In this document: positions 1 to 8,376 of the stretch, in pieces
How positions within the stretch are numbered: the stretch's first letter is position 1
How the letters are laid out: the number at the start of each line of letters is the position of its first letter
DNA from: Candidatus Gastranaerophilales bacterium
Lineage (GTDB): Bacteria; Cyanobacteriota; Vampirovibrionia; Gastranaerophilales; UBA9579
Assembly (NCBI GenBank): GCA_028689995.1
Contig: JAQVCB010000015.1
Span: forward strand, 5,866 to 38,164
Reading direction: 5' to 3'
DNA: 32,299 bases
Notes under the pieces: model-generated
What the model saw: only the letters and a program-made list of their open reading frames with translations
Told to the model about the DNA's origin: nothing
The model's database searches: none
Translations under genes and position numbers: made by a program

Positions 1-313
1 TATTTTTAAATTTTTCAATAGTTTCTTTAACTGTTCCTTGAGCTCCGACATAAATTTTTATATCTGCTGCTGATAAAACTTTAAATGCTTTTGGTCCGCA
101 ATGACCTGTTATTAATGCTTCTATATCTTGATTAACTACTGTTTGTGCAGCTTGAATGCCTGCACCTTGTGCGGCTTCAATATTTTGCACATTATCAACG
201 AAATCATATTTATCGTTATCCAAATCGTAAATAATAAAGCCAAATGCTCTTCCAAATCTCAAATCAACTTTACTATCAAGATCTTTACTATTTGCAGTAA
301 TAGCTATTTTCAT
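1..313 (-). CDS. NifX/NifB-family dinitrogenase iron-molybdenum cofactor-binding protein (3' end beyond window)
   Basis: Reverse-strand reading MKIAITANSKDLDSKVDLRFGRAFGFIIYDLDNDKYDFVDNVQNIEAAQGAGIQAAQTVVNQDIEALITGHCGPKAFKVLSAADIKIYVGAQGTVKETIEKFKN; FGRA, QGAGIQAA and GHCGPKAF patterns typical of the family; RBS AGGAG before ATG. Runs off the window so absent from the ORF track. Confidence 0.88.
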   Translation of the reverse strand, partial: MKIAITANSKDLDSKVDLRFGRAFGFIIYDLDNDKYDFVDNVQNIEAAQGAGIQAAQTVVNQDIEALITGHCGPKAFKVLSAADIKIYVGAQGTVKETIEKFKN

Positions 314-352
314 TGTAAACTCCTAATATACATGTTAATATTATACTATAAC

Positions 353-372
353 TTGACAATTATAATTGTCAA
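353..372. promoter_or_regulatory. Perfect 20-bp palindrome TTGACAATTATAATTGTCAA, candidate shared operator
   Basis: Exact self-complementarity; located between divergent NifX-like and MerR genes and contains both -35 boxes. Confidence 0.7.
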
Positions 373-381
373 CTGTATTAT
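353..381 (+). promoter_or_regulatory. Sigma70-like promoter for the MerR gene: TTGACA - 17 nt - TATTAT, overlapping a palindrome and a divergent promoter
   Basis: TTGACA at 353-358, TATTAT at 376-381, spacer 17 nt. Opposite strand also has TTGACA (372-367) with TATAGT 16 nt further (350-345). Confidence 0.65.
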
Positions 382-431
382 AAATTAAAATTTTTATAAC
401 TTAGTTAAATTATAATTTGTATGAGGGAAAT

Positions 432-818
432 ATGCAAGTCAATGGAAATTTACCTGTTTATCCTATGGGAGTAGCTGCAAGGCTTCTTGATGTTCACCCA
501 AGAACACTAAGAATCTACGAAGATGAGGGATTAATAAAGCCTTCTCGTCATGGCGGAAAGAGAATGTTTTCTCAAAATGATCTCGTATGGATACAATGCT
601 TGAGAAAACTTATTCATGATGAAAATATAAGTATTCCGGGAATCAAAAAATTATTAGAGCTTATGCCTTGTTGGAAACTAAAAGATTGTCCTCTTGAAAC
701 GAGGGCAAATTGTGCTGCTTTAAAAGAAAGAGAAAAAAGATGTTGGGAGCTTGCTCAAAAAGCATGTGAAAAATCCTGCCTGAACTGTGAAGTTTATTTA
801 AAAGAAAATTCAAAATAA
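432..818 (+). CDS. MerR-family transcriptional regulator with Cys-rich C-terminus (HspR-like N-terminal HTH)
   Basis: YPMGVAARLLDVHPRTLRIYEDEGLIKPSRHGGKRMFSQNDL is a MerR HTH; ATG at 432 preceded by GAGGGA is a better start than 417. Confidence 0.88.
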   Translation: MQVNGNLPVYPMGVAARLLDVHPRTLRIYEDEGLIKPSRHGGKRMFSQNDLVWIQCLRKLIHDENISIPGIKKLLELMPCWKLKDCPLETRANCAALKEREKRCWELAQKACEKSCLNCEVYLKENSK

Positions 819-855
819 AGAAATCCGCTGAGTTAAATTAAGGCGTTTATTCTGC

Positions 856-1989
856 TTATTCTATAAACTCTGCCAGAATTGTATTGCTGATCAAAATACC
901 TTCTGTGGTCAGTCTTAGATAGCCTTCTTTTATATCCATAAAACCTAAATTAATGTACTTGTTAATTACACTCTCATATTTTTCCATTAAATTTATTCTA
1001 TATTCAGAGTTAAATTTATTAACATCTATTCCTTTTGTCAGTCTCAAACCAAGAAATATCCCTTCTTCTATAGCTTCCTGTATTGTTACTTTATGTTCAG
1101 AAGCTTTTTCAAAGGGATTTTCTATATATTTTTCAATAGAACAGGTGTTTGAATATCTGATTCCATCTGTATAACCATGAGCTCCGAGCCCAAAACCAAA
1201 ATATTCTTCATTATGCCAGTAAGCAAGATTGTGTTTTGACTCTCGATTAGATTTTGCAAAATTGCTTATTTCATAATGCTCAAAGTTATTTTTTTTAAGA
1301 ATCCCTATTGTTTTTAAATACATTTCAACTGACATATCTTCATCAGGCAGATTTGGAGGAGTTTTTTCTGCAAAGACAGTTCCTTCTTCAATTTTTAATC
1401 CATAAGTTGAAATATGCTGAATATCAAGCTTTATAGCCTGATTTAAAGTATCTTCCCATATATTCAGATTTTGACCCGGAAGTCCATATATTAAATCTAT
1501 GCTTATATTATCAAAACCAGCGTTTTTTGCCATATTAACTGCTTCAGCAGCTTCATTTTTATTATGGATTCTATTTATAGATTTTAAAATATCATCATTA
1601 AAACTTTGAATGCCTATACTTAAACGATTAATCCCAAGTGATTTAAGGCTTTTTAAATAATCAGCATCAATTGTTCCAGGGTTAACTTCAATAGTAATTT
1701 CGGCATCTTTTGAAATATTAGATAGTGAGTTTATTCTGGAGAATATCAGCTCAAAGTATTTAATTTCAAGCAAAGAAGGAGTTCCGCCTCCAATATAGAT
1801 GGAATCTAGTTTTTGACTTTTATGACTGTTTAAAACTTCATCCATCTCTGCCAGAACAGCATTTATGTAGTTTTCCTTATAATTGTTTTTATCAACAAGA
1901 GAAACAAAACTGCAATAAAAACATCTATCCTTACAAAAGGGGACATGCAGATAAAGGCTATTTAGTGGTTTTTTTACACTTATTACCAT
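856..1989 (-). CDS. hemW: Radical SAM heme chaperone / oxygen-independent coproporphyrinogen III oxidase-like HemW
   Basis: LYLHVPFCKDRCFYCSF (CX3CX2C), YIGGGTPSLL, EVNPGT, RLSIGIQSFNDDILKSINRIH, DLIYGLPGQ motifs. Confidence 0.93.
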   Translation of the reverse strand: MVISVKKPLNSLYLHVPFCKDRCFYCSFVSLVDKNNYKENYINAVLAEMDEVLNSHKSQKLDSIYIGGGTPSLLEIKYFELIFSRINSLSNISKDAEITIEVNPGTIDADYLKSLKSLGINRLSIGIQSFNDDILKSINRIHNKNEAAEAVNMAKNAGFDNISIDLIYGLPGQNLNIWEDTLNQAIKLDIQHISTYGLKIEEGTVFAEKTPPNLPDEDMSVEMYLKTIGILKKNNFEHYEISNFAKSNRESKHNLAYWHNEEYFGFGLGAHGYTDGIRYSNTCSIEKYIENPFEKASEHKVTIQEAIEEGIFLGLRLTKGIDVNKFNSEYRINLMEKYESVINKYINLGFMDIKEGYLRLTTEGILISNTILAEFIE

Positions 1990-2121
1990 AATTATTAAAT
2001 TTTACCATTAATAAAAGTTTATAAAAAAATGAAATTTTAGAAGTCTTTGTAGTATTTTTTATTTCTCGAAGTATCATAGATTTTACCACTTTTAAATTTT
2101 TTCTAGACGAGAGGTTTTAGT

Positions 2122-2259
2122 ATGGGGATATCTAAAAAAATCGTTGGTTCAGGGTTAATTATGCTTGCAATTTTATTTTGCCAGTTCTTAAATGTTTCAA
2201 ATACCAGTCAGACTATGCAACATCATGTTTCCGTAGAACTTACCGGCACAATAAGTTAA
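2122..2259 (+). CDS. Small 45-aa hypothetical protein with one hydrophobic segment (possible secreted or membrane peptide)
   Basis: ATG at 2122 to TAA at 2257-2259: MGISKKIVGSGLIMLAILFCQFLNVSNTSQTMQHHVSVELTGTIS; GAGAGG upstream; too short for the ORF track. Confidence 0.4.
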   Translation: MGISKKIVGSGLIMLAILFCQFLNVSNTSQTMQHHVSVELTGTIS

Positions 2260-2310
2260 AAGCTGTTTTTCATTTTTGAGACGACTTCTAAAAATATTAA
2301 TTAAAAAAGT

Positions 2311-2351
2311 TTTATACTAAAAATTTCAAGAATGAACCACAAATTTTTTTA
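2311..2351. repeat. Dispersed direct repeat copy 1 (TTTATACTAAAAATTTCAAG[A]ATGAACCACAAATTTTTTTA)
   Basis: 40/41 identical to 31380-31420 by direct comparison. Confidence 0.85.
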
Positions 2352-2354
2352 TAC

Positions 2355-2597
2355 TTATTTATTATGAAAATTTCTGATTCTTAGTTCCTGATAAGCAAGT
2401 TTTTGAGGGCTTATTTCAAAATTAAAATCATTGATTTCGGATTTCATATTTTTATAATCTTCAATAGCTGATTTATCACAATAATAAGATTTTTTTGCAG
2501 GTTCATTCTGCATATGGCTGTTAAAGCCAAGCTTATTATTTTTTAAATTGCTGTCAATATTAGATATTTTAGTTAAAAAATCATTTTCACTTTTCAT
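2355..2597 (-). CDS. Hypothetical 80-aa protein
   Basis: Internal ATG at 2597 (MKSENDFLTKISNIDSN...) preceded by AAGGGAG; the ORF-track extension to 2702 reads through a GC-rich segment and is probably not coding. Confidence 0.5.
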   Translation of the reverse strand: MKSENDFLTKISNIDSNLKNNKLGFNSHMQNEPAKKSYYCDKSAIEDYKNMKSEINDFNFEISPQKLAYQELRIRNFHNK

Positions 2598-2938
2598 GAA
2601 GATACTCCCTTTTACTTTGCCTTGGGTGCAATTTAGTATCAAGGCATGCCGCCGGCTTATCGTCGCCGCCGAGCCTTTCACTTTTTCAAAGATCGACCGC
2701 AAATCTTTATTTTTTGCAAAAGTTATAGTTATATAGCGGTCTCATAATTATATAAAAACATTGTAAGGACAAAAATTGCCTCAAAAAATTGATAAAATTT
2801 TAAAAAATATAAAAATAATCCCATTAATACCGTTGAAAAAATTAGAATAATAATGCTATAAATAAATAAACAAAGTCATTTTCAATATAATCCAGCCATA
2901 AAATATTGATTTAGCTATAAAATAATAATAAGCAGGTT

Positions 2939-4267
2939 TTGAAGCTATTGAAACATAAGAAAACCAGATTTATTACCAAAACTTTACAAAATAGACTCTT
3001 TTTTATAAAAATATCAAAGAAAAATGCGGATATATCCGATATACATGGTATGAGTACGCCTAATTTTATACAAAATATTAAAAAACCAACTGCGGGATTT
3101 AAAATTCTCAATAAATTGTCAGAATTTTTTTTGAGATGCTTTAAAAAATCCGGCAGGAAATATAAGTTTTCAATGTATGAAGAAATATGGCAGCAGCCTG
3201 AAATCATCAAGGAACTTGCTAATAGGTATTTGCCGGTTAATGAGTCTGTTCAAAATATCTGCCTTGAAATGCCAATTGAAGATATTAAAAATCTTTCTAA
3301 AGTCTATATAGTTGCAAGCGGTTCTTCAAGAAATGTTGGAAATATTGCAAAATATTTTATTGAAACCATAGCAAAACTTCCTGTAGAAGTTGATTTTGCG
3401 AGCGAATTTGCTCATAGGGATACTATTTTGTCTGCAAATGATCTTGTGATTGCTATATCTCAATCAGGTAAAACAGCAGATACGCTTGCAGCACTGGAGT
3501 CTGCAAAAGGAAAAGGAGCACATACTTTTGCTTTGACTAATAATCCTGATTCAGCAATACATAATGCTGCAGAGTCCAAAATGACAGTTGGAGCAGGTGT
3601 AGAAAAAAGCATTGCTGCTACAAAATCATTTACTGCACAGTTGCTTAATCTTTATGCTCTTGCTTTATATCTTGGAGAACAGAGAGAATCAGTTACCCGG
3701 GAAAGAGTAAAGGAACTCAAGCTTGAACTACATATTTTGATCCATAAAATAGAAAAATTGCTCAGAAACGATATAAATATAGAAAAAATTGCAGGCAAAA
3801 TTAAAGAATCAAAAAATTTGGTAATTCTTGGCAGAGGGACTAACTATGCCGCTGCGCAGGAAGGTGCTTTAAAAATAAAGGAAACAAGCTATATAGATGC
3901 AAATGGATATCCAACAGGAGAATTTTTACACGGGCATATGGCTGTTTTGAATGAAAATACTCCGGTTATTTCTATAATTGTCCATAATAAAGCAGGTGAT
4001 ATTAATTATAATCTTGCAATTAAAAACACCGAAGAAATTAAGCATAAACTAAATCCAGATCTAATAATAATTAAAAACCAGAAAGATAAACATATTGAGA
4101 CTTTATTTAAAGGCGCCGGTTTTATAAATATACCTGAATCAGATGAACTGATTTCTCCGATGTTAACGGTAATAACCCTGCAAATTTTAGCCGTTAAAAT
4201 GGCTGATTTACTCGGACGAGACGTCGATCATCCAAGAGGTTTATCCAAAGCAGTTACAGCTGAATAA
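2939..4267 (+). CDS. SIS-domain protein resembling the isomerase half of GlmS (no glutaminase domain)
   Basis: MYEEIWQQPEIIKELANRYL, VASGSSRNVGNIAKYFIE, ISQSGKTADTLAALESAKGKGA, GRGTNYAAAQEGALKIKETSYIDANGYPTGEFLHGHMA, LLGRDVDHPRGLSKAVTAE. Start uncertain: TTG 2939 or ATG 3173. Confidence 0.88.
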   Translation: MKLLKHKKTRFITKTLQNRLFFIKISKKNADISDIHGMSTPNFIQNIKKPTAGFKILNKLSEFFLRCFKKSGRKYKFSMYEEIWQQPEIIKELANRYLPVNESVQNICLEMPIEDIKNLSKVYIVASGSSRNVGNIAKYFIETIAKLPVEVDFASEFAHRDTILSANDLVIAISQSGKTADTLAALESAKGKGAHTFALTNNPDSAIHNAAESKMTVGAGVEKSIAATKSFTAQLLNLYALALYLGEQRESVTRERVKELKLELHILIHKIEKLLRNDINIEKIAGKIKESKNLVILGRGTNYAAAQEGALKIKETSYIDANGYPTGEFLHGHMAVLNENTPVISIIVHNKAGDINYNLAIKNTEEIKHKLNPDLIIIKNQKDKHIETLFKGAGFINIPESDELISPMLTVITLQILAVKMADLLGRDVDHPRGLSKAVTAE

Positions 4268-4313
4268 TAATAGTAAACAGGCAGGAAACATTTCCTGCCT
4301 GTTTACTATTATT
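4266..4313. terminator. Bidirectional terminator-like hairpin between convergent genes
   Basis: AATAATAGTAAACAGGCAGGAAA (4266-4288) is the exact reverse complement of TTTCCTGCCTGTTTACTATTATT (4291-4313). Confidence 0.85.
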
Positions 4314-4324
4314 GATGTCTTATT

Positions 4325-4861
4325 TTAAGCTGTAGTAACTATTTCGTTTTCTTTTACTTTTTTTACCTGTGATATATTTTCTACAGCTTTAGTCACTTTT
4401 TTAAGATTAGTTATTTCATGAGTATTAAGAAATTTCTTTGGATTAATCAAAATTAATAATCTGTTTTCAAATTTGCCGACTCCCCACAGAAAATCTGCAT
4501 CTTCTGACATATCAATCGGAGGTGGTTCTATGTCTTCTGTATTAAGATGAATTACTTCAGATACTTCATCTACAATTAATCCTATAATTTCGTTATCTAT
4601 ATCCACCACCATTATTCTTGAGCCGGTTAAATCTGTTTTCTTAACATCAAGCATAAATTTTTTCTTTCCATCAATGATAGGTATAATATGTCCACGCAGA
4701 TTTATTATACCTTCTACAAATGATGGAGATTTAGGTATGTGTGTTGGAGTTTGGGGCATTATTATTTCATGAATACATGTAATAGGTACAGCATATTCTT
4801 CATTTCCAAGTCGGAATATTATCATCTGAACCTTTTTTAGACCTTTAAATTCTTCTATCAT
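4325..4861 (-). CDS. cheW: CheW-like chemotaxis coupling protein
   Basis: IIFRLGNEEYAVPITCIHEIIMP, VEGIINLRGHIIPIIDGKKKF, IVDEVSEVIHL: classic CheW-domain motifs. Confidence 0.9.
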   Translation of the reverse strand: MIEEFKGLKKVQMIIFRLGNEEYAVPITCIHEIIMPQTPTHIPKSPSFVEGIINLRGHIIPIIDGKKKFMLDVKKTDLTGSRIMVVDIDNEIIGLIVDEVSEVIHLNTEDIEPPPIDMSEDADFLWGVGKFENRLLILINPKKFLNTHEITNLKKVTKAVENISQVKKVKENEIVTTA

Positions 4862-5049
4862 GTTTCACCTGCTTTTACTCTTTAACTAACTTTCTTTTCA
4901 ATTATACAGTTATACAGTAAATATTGGAACTTGTTTTTTTACATATATATATATTTGTTGAATATATATAATTTTATAAATTCAGTTCTTATATTTATTA
5001 ATGATAAATAGTATTGTCATAAGGATTACAAAATATTTTAAAAAAGTTC

Positions 5050-6165
5050 TTATTTTTTCTTAATGGAAACACCAAAAATTGATTTGACCTTCTTTTGAAT
5101 ACCGCCGATAGTCTTATAAGGTAATAATAATCTTACTTCAGTAGCAGTCTTATCAAGATTTGCTTTCAGTATTTCAAGTTCTTCTTCTTTCCATGGTCGA
5201 CACCAGCCTTTAGAAGCCCAGGTAAATCGGCCTCTTTTTATGCCAAGCAAATATGCTCTCATATTAATTGCAGATAAAGATCGGCCTGGTATGAGTTGTT
5301 GCAATTCTTCATTAGGTTTATTATCATAATATTTGATTAAAGTTTTAATTTCTCTGTCTGTCCAGGGAGGACATTTTGTGTAAGGATTGCCTTCTATCGG
5401 CTTTCTGGGAAATCCAAGTTTTCTGATAAGCTGTTTTAATCCGCTTTCAGTGCGATTAGGAAGTAATCTAAGTAATTCTTCTCTTGTCATTGAATAATAA
5501 AATTTCTTTACTAAATCTAATTCATCTTCAGTCCAACGTCTGTTTTTAATTTCTTTAGGAGCCGGTTTACGCTTTGCTCTTCTTATACCTAATCTTGAAG
5601 CTTTATGTACAAGTGAGGAATAGGTTTTGCCGGGGAATAATTTTAGTAGTTCTTCATTAGTTATGTCTGCAGGATAATATTGTTTTAATCTGTTGATATC
5701 ATCCTCTAACCAGACTTCTGGTCTTTTTAATTTTAACTTGTAAGCGTAGAAAATTATTGCTTCATGACTACGACCAGGCAGCAACTTTAATAAATCTTCA
5801 GAGTTAATATCTGAGGGGTAGTACTGTTTTAGTATTTTGATTTCTTTTTTTGTCCAATAGTTTTTTCGACTTAATTTATATATAGTTGCTTTGCGTTTAA
5901 TCGCTCTATAGGTACGTCCGGGAAATAGTTTTAACAGGTCTTCAAATGATTCAGCAGCAGAATAATTATCCTTTAAAAGTTGAATTTCTTCGGCTGTCCA
6001 GTAATTTCTTGATTTAGTTAAATTTAATTTTTTGATTTGGTGCTTAATTGAAGGAATTGTACGATTTGGGAACAGTTCAAGAAGTTCTTGTAGAGTTTTG
6101 TGTGACAAACAATATTTTGTTAATATTTCTATTTCATCTGACGACCAAGGAATAGGTTTATTCAT
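5050..6165 (-). CDS. Protein of seven tandem Myb/SANT-like helix-turn-helix repeats
   Basis: Repeating unit [W]-x-x-[ED]-E-[IL]-x-x-[LV]-K-x-[YF]-Y-x(5,7)-[ED]-[ED]-L-L-x-L-[FLI]-P-[GN]-[RK]-[TS] seen seven times, linkers vary from short to about 15 aa. Confidence 0.8.
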   Translation of the reverse strand: MNKPIPWSSDEIEILTKYCLSHKTLQELLELFPNRTIPSIKHQIKKLNLTKSRNYWTAEEIQLLKDNYSAAESFEDLLKLFPGRTYRAIKRKATIYKLSRKNYWTKKEIKILKQYYPSDINSEDLLKLLPGRSHEAIIFYAYKLKLKRPEVWLEDDINRLKQYYPADITNEELLKLFPGKTYSSLVHKASRLGIRRAKRKPAPKEIKNRRWTEDELDLVKKFYYSMTREELLRLLPNRTESGLKQLIRKLGFPRKPIEGNPYTKCPPWTDREIKTLIKYYDNKPNEELQQLIPGRSLSAINMRAYLLGIKRGRFTWASKGWCRPWKEEELEILKANLDKTATEVRLLLPYKTIGGIQKKVKSIFGVSIKKK

Positions 6166-6300
6166 TTTCCTTCTCCACTCAAAAACAAAAAGATAAGTAT
6201 TGATTAGTATATTATTAAAACACGCTTATTACCATATTTTGTAAAATTTATTTTAATAAAATAGTACTTTGATTCAAAAGTTTTGACGAATTGTTATCTG

Positions 6301-6390
6301 AGCGACTAAAAGGAGCGAAGAATCTCATTATTTGAGTATTGAAAATTTTGAGATCCTGAGGGCAAAGTCCTCATGCAGGATTGACACCTT
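6301..6390. repeat. Intergenic hairpin-forming element (degenerate copy of a GATCCT...CTCAGG type repeat)
   Basis: GGAGCGAAGAATCTCA...TGAGATCCTGAGGGCAAAGTCCTCATGCAGGAT; arms ATCCTGAGG (6353-6361) and CCTCATGCAGGAT (6369-6381) pair with a CATG bulge. Confidence 0.45.
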
Positions 6391-6516
6391 AACTTTAATG
6401 AAACAATGAAATAGTTTAGAAAATTAATTAAATCGTCAGGGGTTTTTTATTTTGATAACTTGTTTGTAAAAATTAATTAAAATATAATAACAATAAGATC
6501 CAAGTGGAGAGGATTT

Positions 6517-8367
6517 GTGGAATATATAAAAAAATATAAATCAGATATATATGTATTTTTAACAATTTTAATTATTTTTTATATATTATGTCCTATATTT
6601 ATAGGGCATCAAGGACATCCGATCATAGATAACGGGCGGGAAGCCTATATTCCAATGGAAATGTTAAAAGGAAAAATTCTGTATAAGGATATAATTAACC
6701 TGTATGGTCCTCTTTCTTACCAAATAAATGCTATTCTTTTTTTTATTTTTGGTCAAAATCTTAATACATTATATTTTGCAGGAATTGCAAATTCGATTAT
6801 TATTTTATTATCTTTTTATCTTATAGCGAGAACTTTAACATCAAAAAAATTGAGCTGGGCGACTACATTTTTCATTCTTATTTCTTGTGTCTTTAATTAT
6901 TATCATACAAGTTATATTTTTCCGTATTGTTATTCTATTTCTTATGCATTAAGCGGATTTTTATTGTCAGTCTTGTTTTTTATTTACTATTTAAAGAATT
7001 CAAGACTGAGATATTTGCTTATTTCGGGATTTTTTATGGGATTATCTCTTGCATCAAAGACTGAATTTGTTCCATTTGTAATTATTTCGGGAATAATAAT
7101 ATTATTTTCAAAGTCATTTCAGATAAAAAATTTGATGCTTTACATTCTGTGTCTGCTTGCAGTTCCTTTAATATCAATTTTTTCGCTTATTTTTCAAGGA
7201 GTTGGGTTATCTGATTACCTTGAATATTCAAGATTTATGATAAATATAGTCTCACTACCGTCATTTAAATTTTTCTATACAAATGTTGTTGGATTTTTCT
7301 TCAGTAAGTCAGTTTTTTTTGAAAGTTTAAATCTATTTTTAATGTTTATAATAAAGTATTTTCAAAGTATAGCACTAATTTATATCATATTATTATTTCT
7401 GGACAATAAAATAGGTCATATAAAGTGGTATAAGGTAATTAAAATAATAAGTATTATTATTTTACTAATTATTATTCCAAAAAGTGGCATCAAATCTATT
7501 TCTACTGATAATAGTTTTTCCTGGCTTCCAATTAGTACCACGTTAATCCTGTTTTTTCTCATTATCAGACAATTTATCAATTTTATGAAATATAAAAAAA
7601 TATTAGAACCAGAAAACACTGAAAAAAATATGAAATTAGGATTAATTATTAAAAATATTTATACAATAATTGAAAGAATAGAAATTAAAGATAAAATTTT
7701 TATAACAATTGTCCTTGCTGGTTTAGTAGCTACTTTTAAATCATATTTTTTTATTAAGCTTCATGTTTTCGGAACATTCTTAATCCCTCTTGCTTTACTT
7801 GTTAATGTTGTTTTTGTAGCTGATTATTTGCCTAAATTATTTAAAATACCAAATAGAGAAGCATGGGCACTTGCCTGTGTAATGGTAGTAACTCTTATAG
7901 GACTTTTTATACAATCTGATTATACATATATATCTTCAAATATTAAAACCGTTCCGATAAAAACCGAACGAGGCGTGATTTATAGCGATAAATATTTTGG
8001 CATTCCTCTTAATGAAACTTTGGATTATATTAAAAATAATATTCCGAAGGATAAAACTTTTTTAATGATTCCCGAGGGACCTATGCTTAATTTTCTTACT
8101 GATAGAGCTTCTGATAATAAATATTACAACTTAATACCAACATTTGTGCTGGCTTATGGTGAAGATAAAATAGTAAATGATCTGTCTAAAAAGTCTCCTG
8201 ACTACATTTTTATAAATAACCGTGATACGCTTGAGCTGATTTATCAGTTTTTTGGTGTTGATTACGGCTTTAAAATACAGAATTTTGTTGATAATAATTA
8301 TAATTTTGTGACAGAATATGGTAATAATATGTTCAAAATAAAGATTTATAAGCATAAAATTTTATAG
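6517..8367 (+). CDS. Multi-pass membrane protein, GT-C (PMT/ArnT-like) glycosyltransferase
   Basis: GTG start after GGAGAGG; many hydrophobic segments; luminal-loop-like GHPIIDNGREAYIPMEMLKGKILYKDIINLYGPLSYQINA near N-terminus, soluble C-terminal tail. Confidence 0.7.
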   Translation: MEYIKKYKSDIYVFLTILIIFYILCPIFIGHQGHPIIDNGREAYIPMEMLKGKILYKDIINLYGPLSYQINAILFFIFGQNLNTLYFAGIANSIIILLSFYLIARTLTSKKLSWATTFFILISCVFNYYHTSYIFPYCYSISYALSGFLLSVLFFIYYLKNSRLRYLLISGFFMGLSLASKTEFVPFVIISGIIILFSKSFQIKNLMLYILCLLAVPLISIFSLIFQGVGLSDYLEYSRFMINIVSLPSFKFFYTNVVGFFFSKSVFFESLNLFLMFIIKYFQSIALIYIILLFLDNKIGHIKWYKVIKIISIIILLIIIPKSGIKSISTDNSFSWLPISTTLILFFLIIRQFINFMKYKKILEPENTEKNMKLGLIIKNIYTIIERIEIKDKIFITIVLAGLVATFKSYFFIKLHVFGTFLIPLALLVNVVFVADYLPKLFKIPNREAWALACVMVVTLIGLFIQSDYTYISSNIKTVPIKTERGVIYSDKYFGIPLNETLDYIKNNIPKDKTFLMIPEGPMLNFLTDRASDNKYYNLIPTFVLAYGEDKIVNDLSKKSPDYIFINNRDTLELIYQFFGVDYGFKIQNFVDNNYNFVTEYGNNMFKIKIYKHKIL

Positions 8368-8376
8368 AGAGATAAA

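Noticed and set aside
128-388. 86-aa ORF on + strand
   Set aside because: Antisense to the clearly coding NifX-like gene and low-complexity I/N/C composition; covers the divergent promoter.
1-431. Nitrogen-fixation locus
   Set aside because: A single NifX/NifB-like cofactor-binding protein is common in non-diazotrophs; no nifHDK or other nif genes in the window.
2911-3210. 99-aa minus-strand ORF
   Set aside because: Antisense to the SIS gene N-terminal region, no recognisable motif.
6517-6560. JUMPStart/ops anti-termination element upstream of the glycan operon
   Set aside because: Searched by eye for GGCGGTAG-like motif in 6166-6516 and found none.
7416-8355. Minus-strand ORFs 7416-7619 and 8131-8355
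   Set aside because: Shadow ORFs inside the GT-C gene in AT-rich sequence, no motifs.
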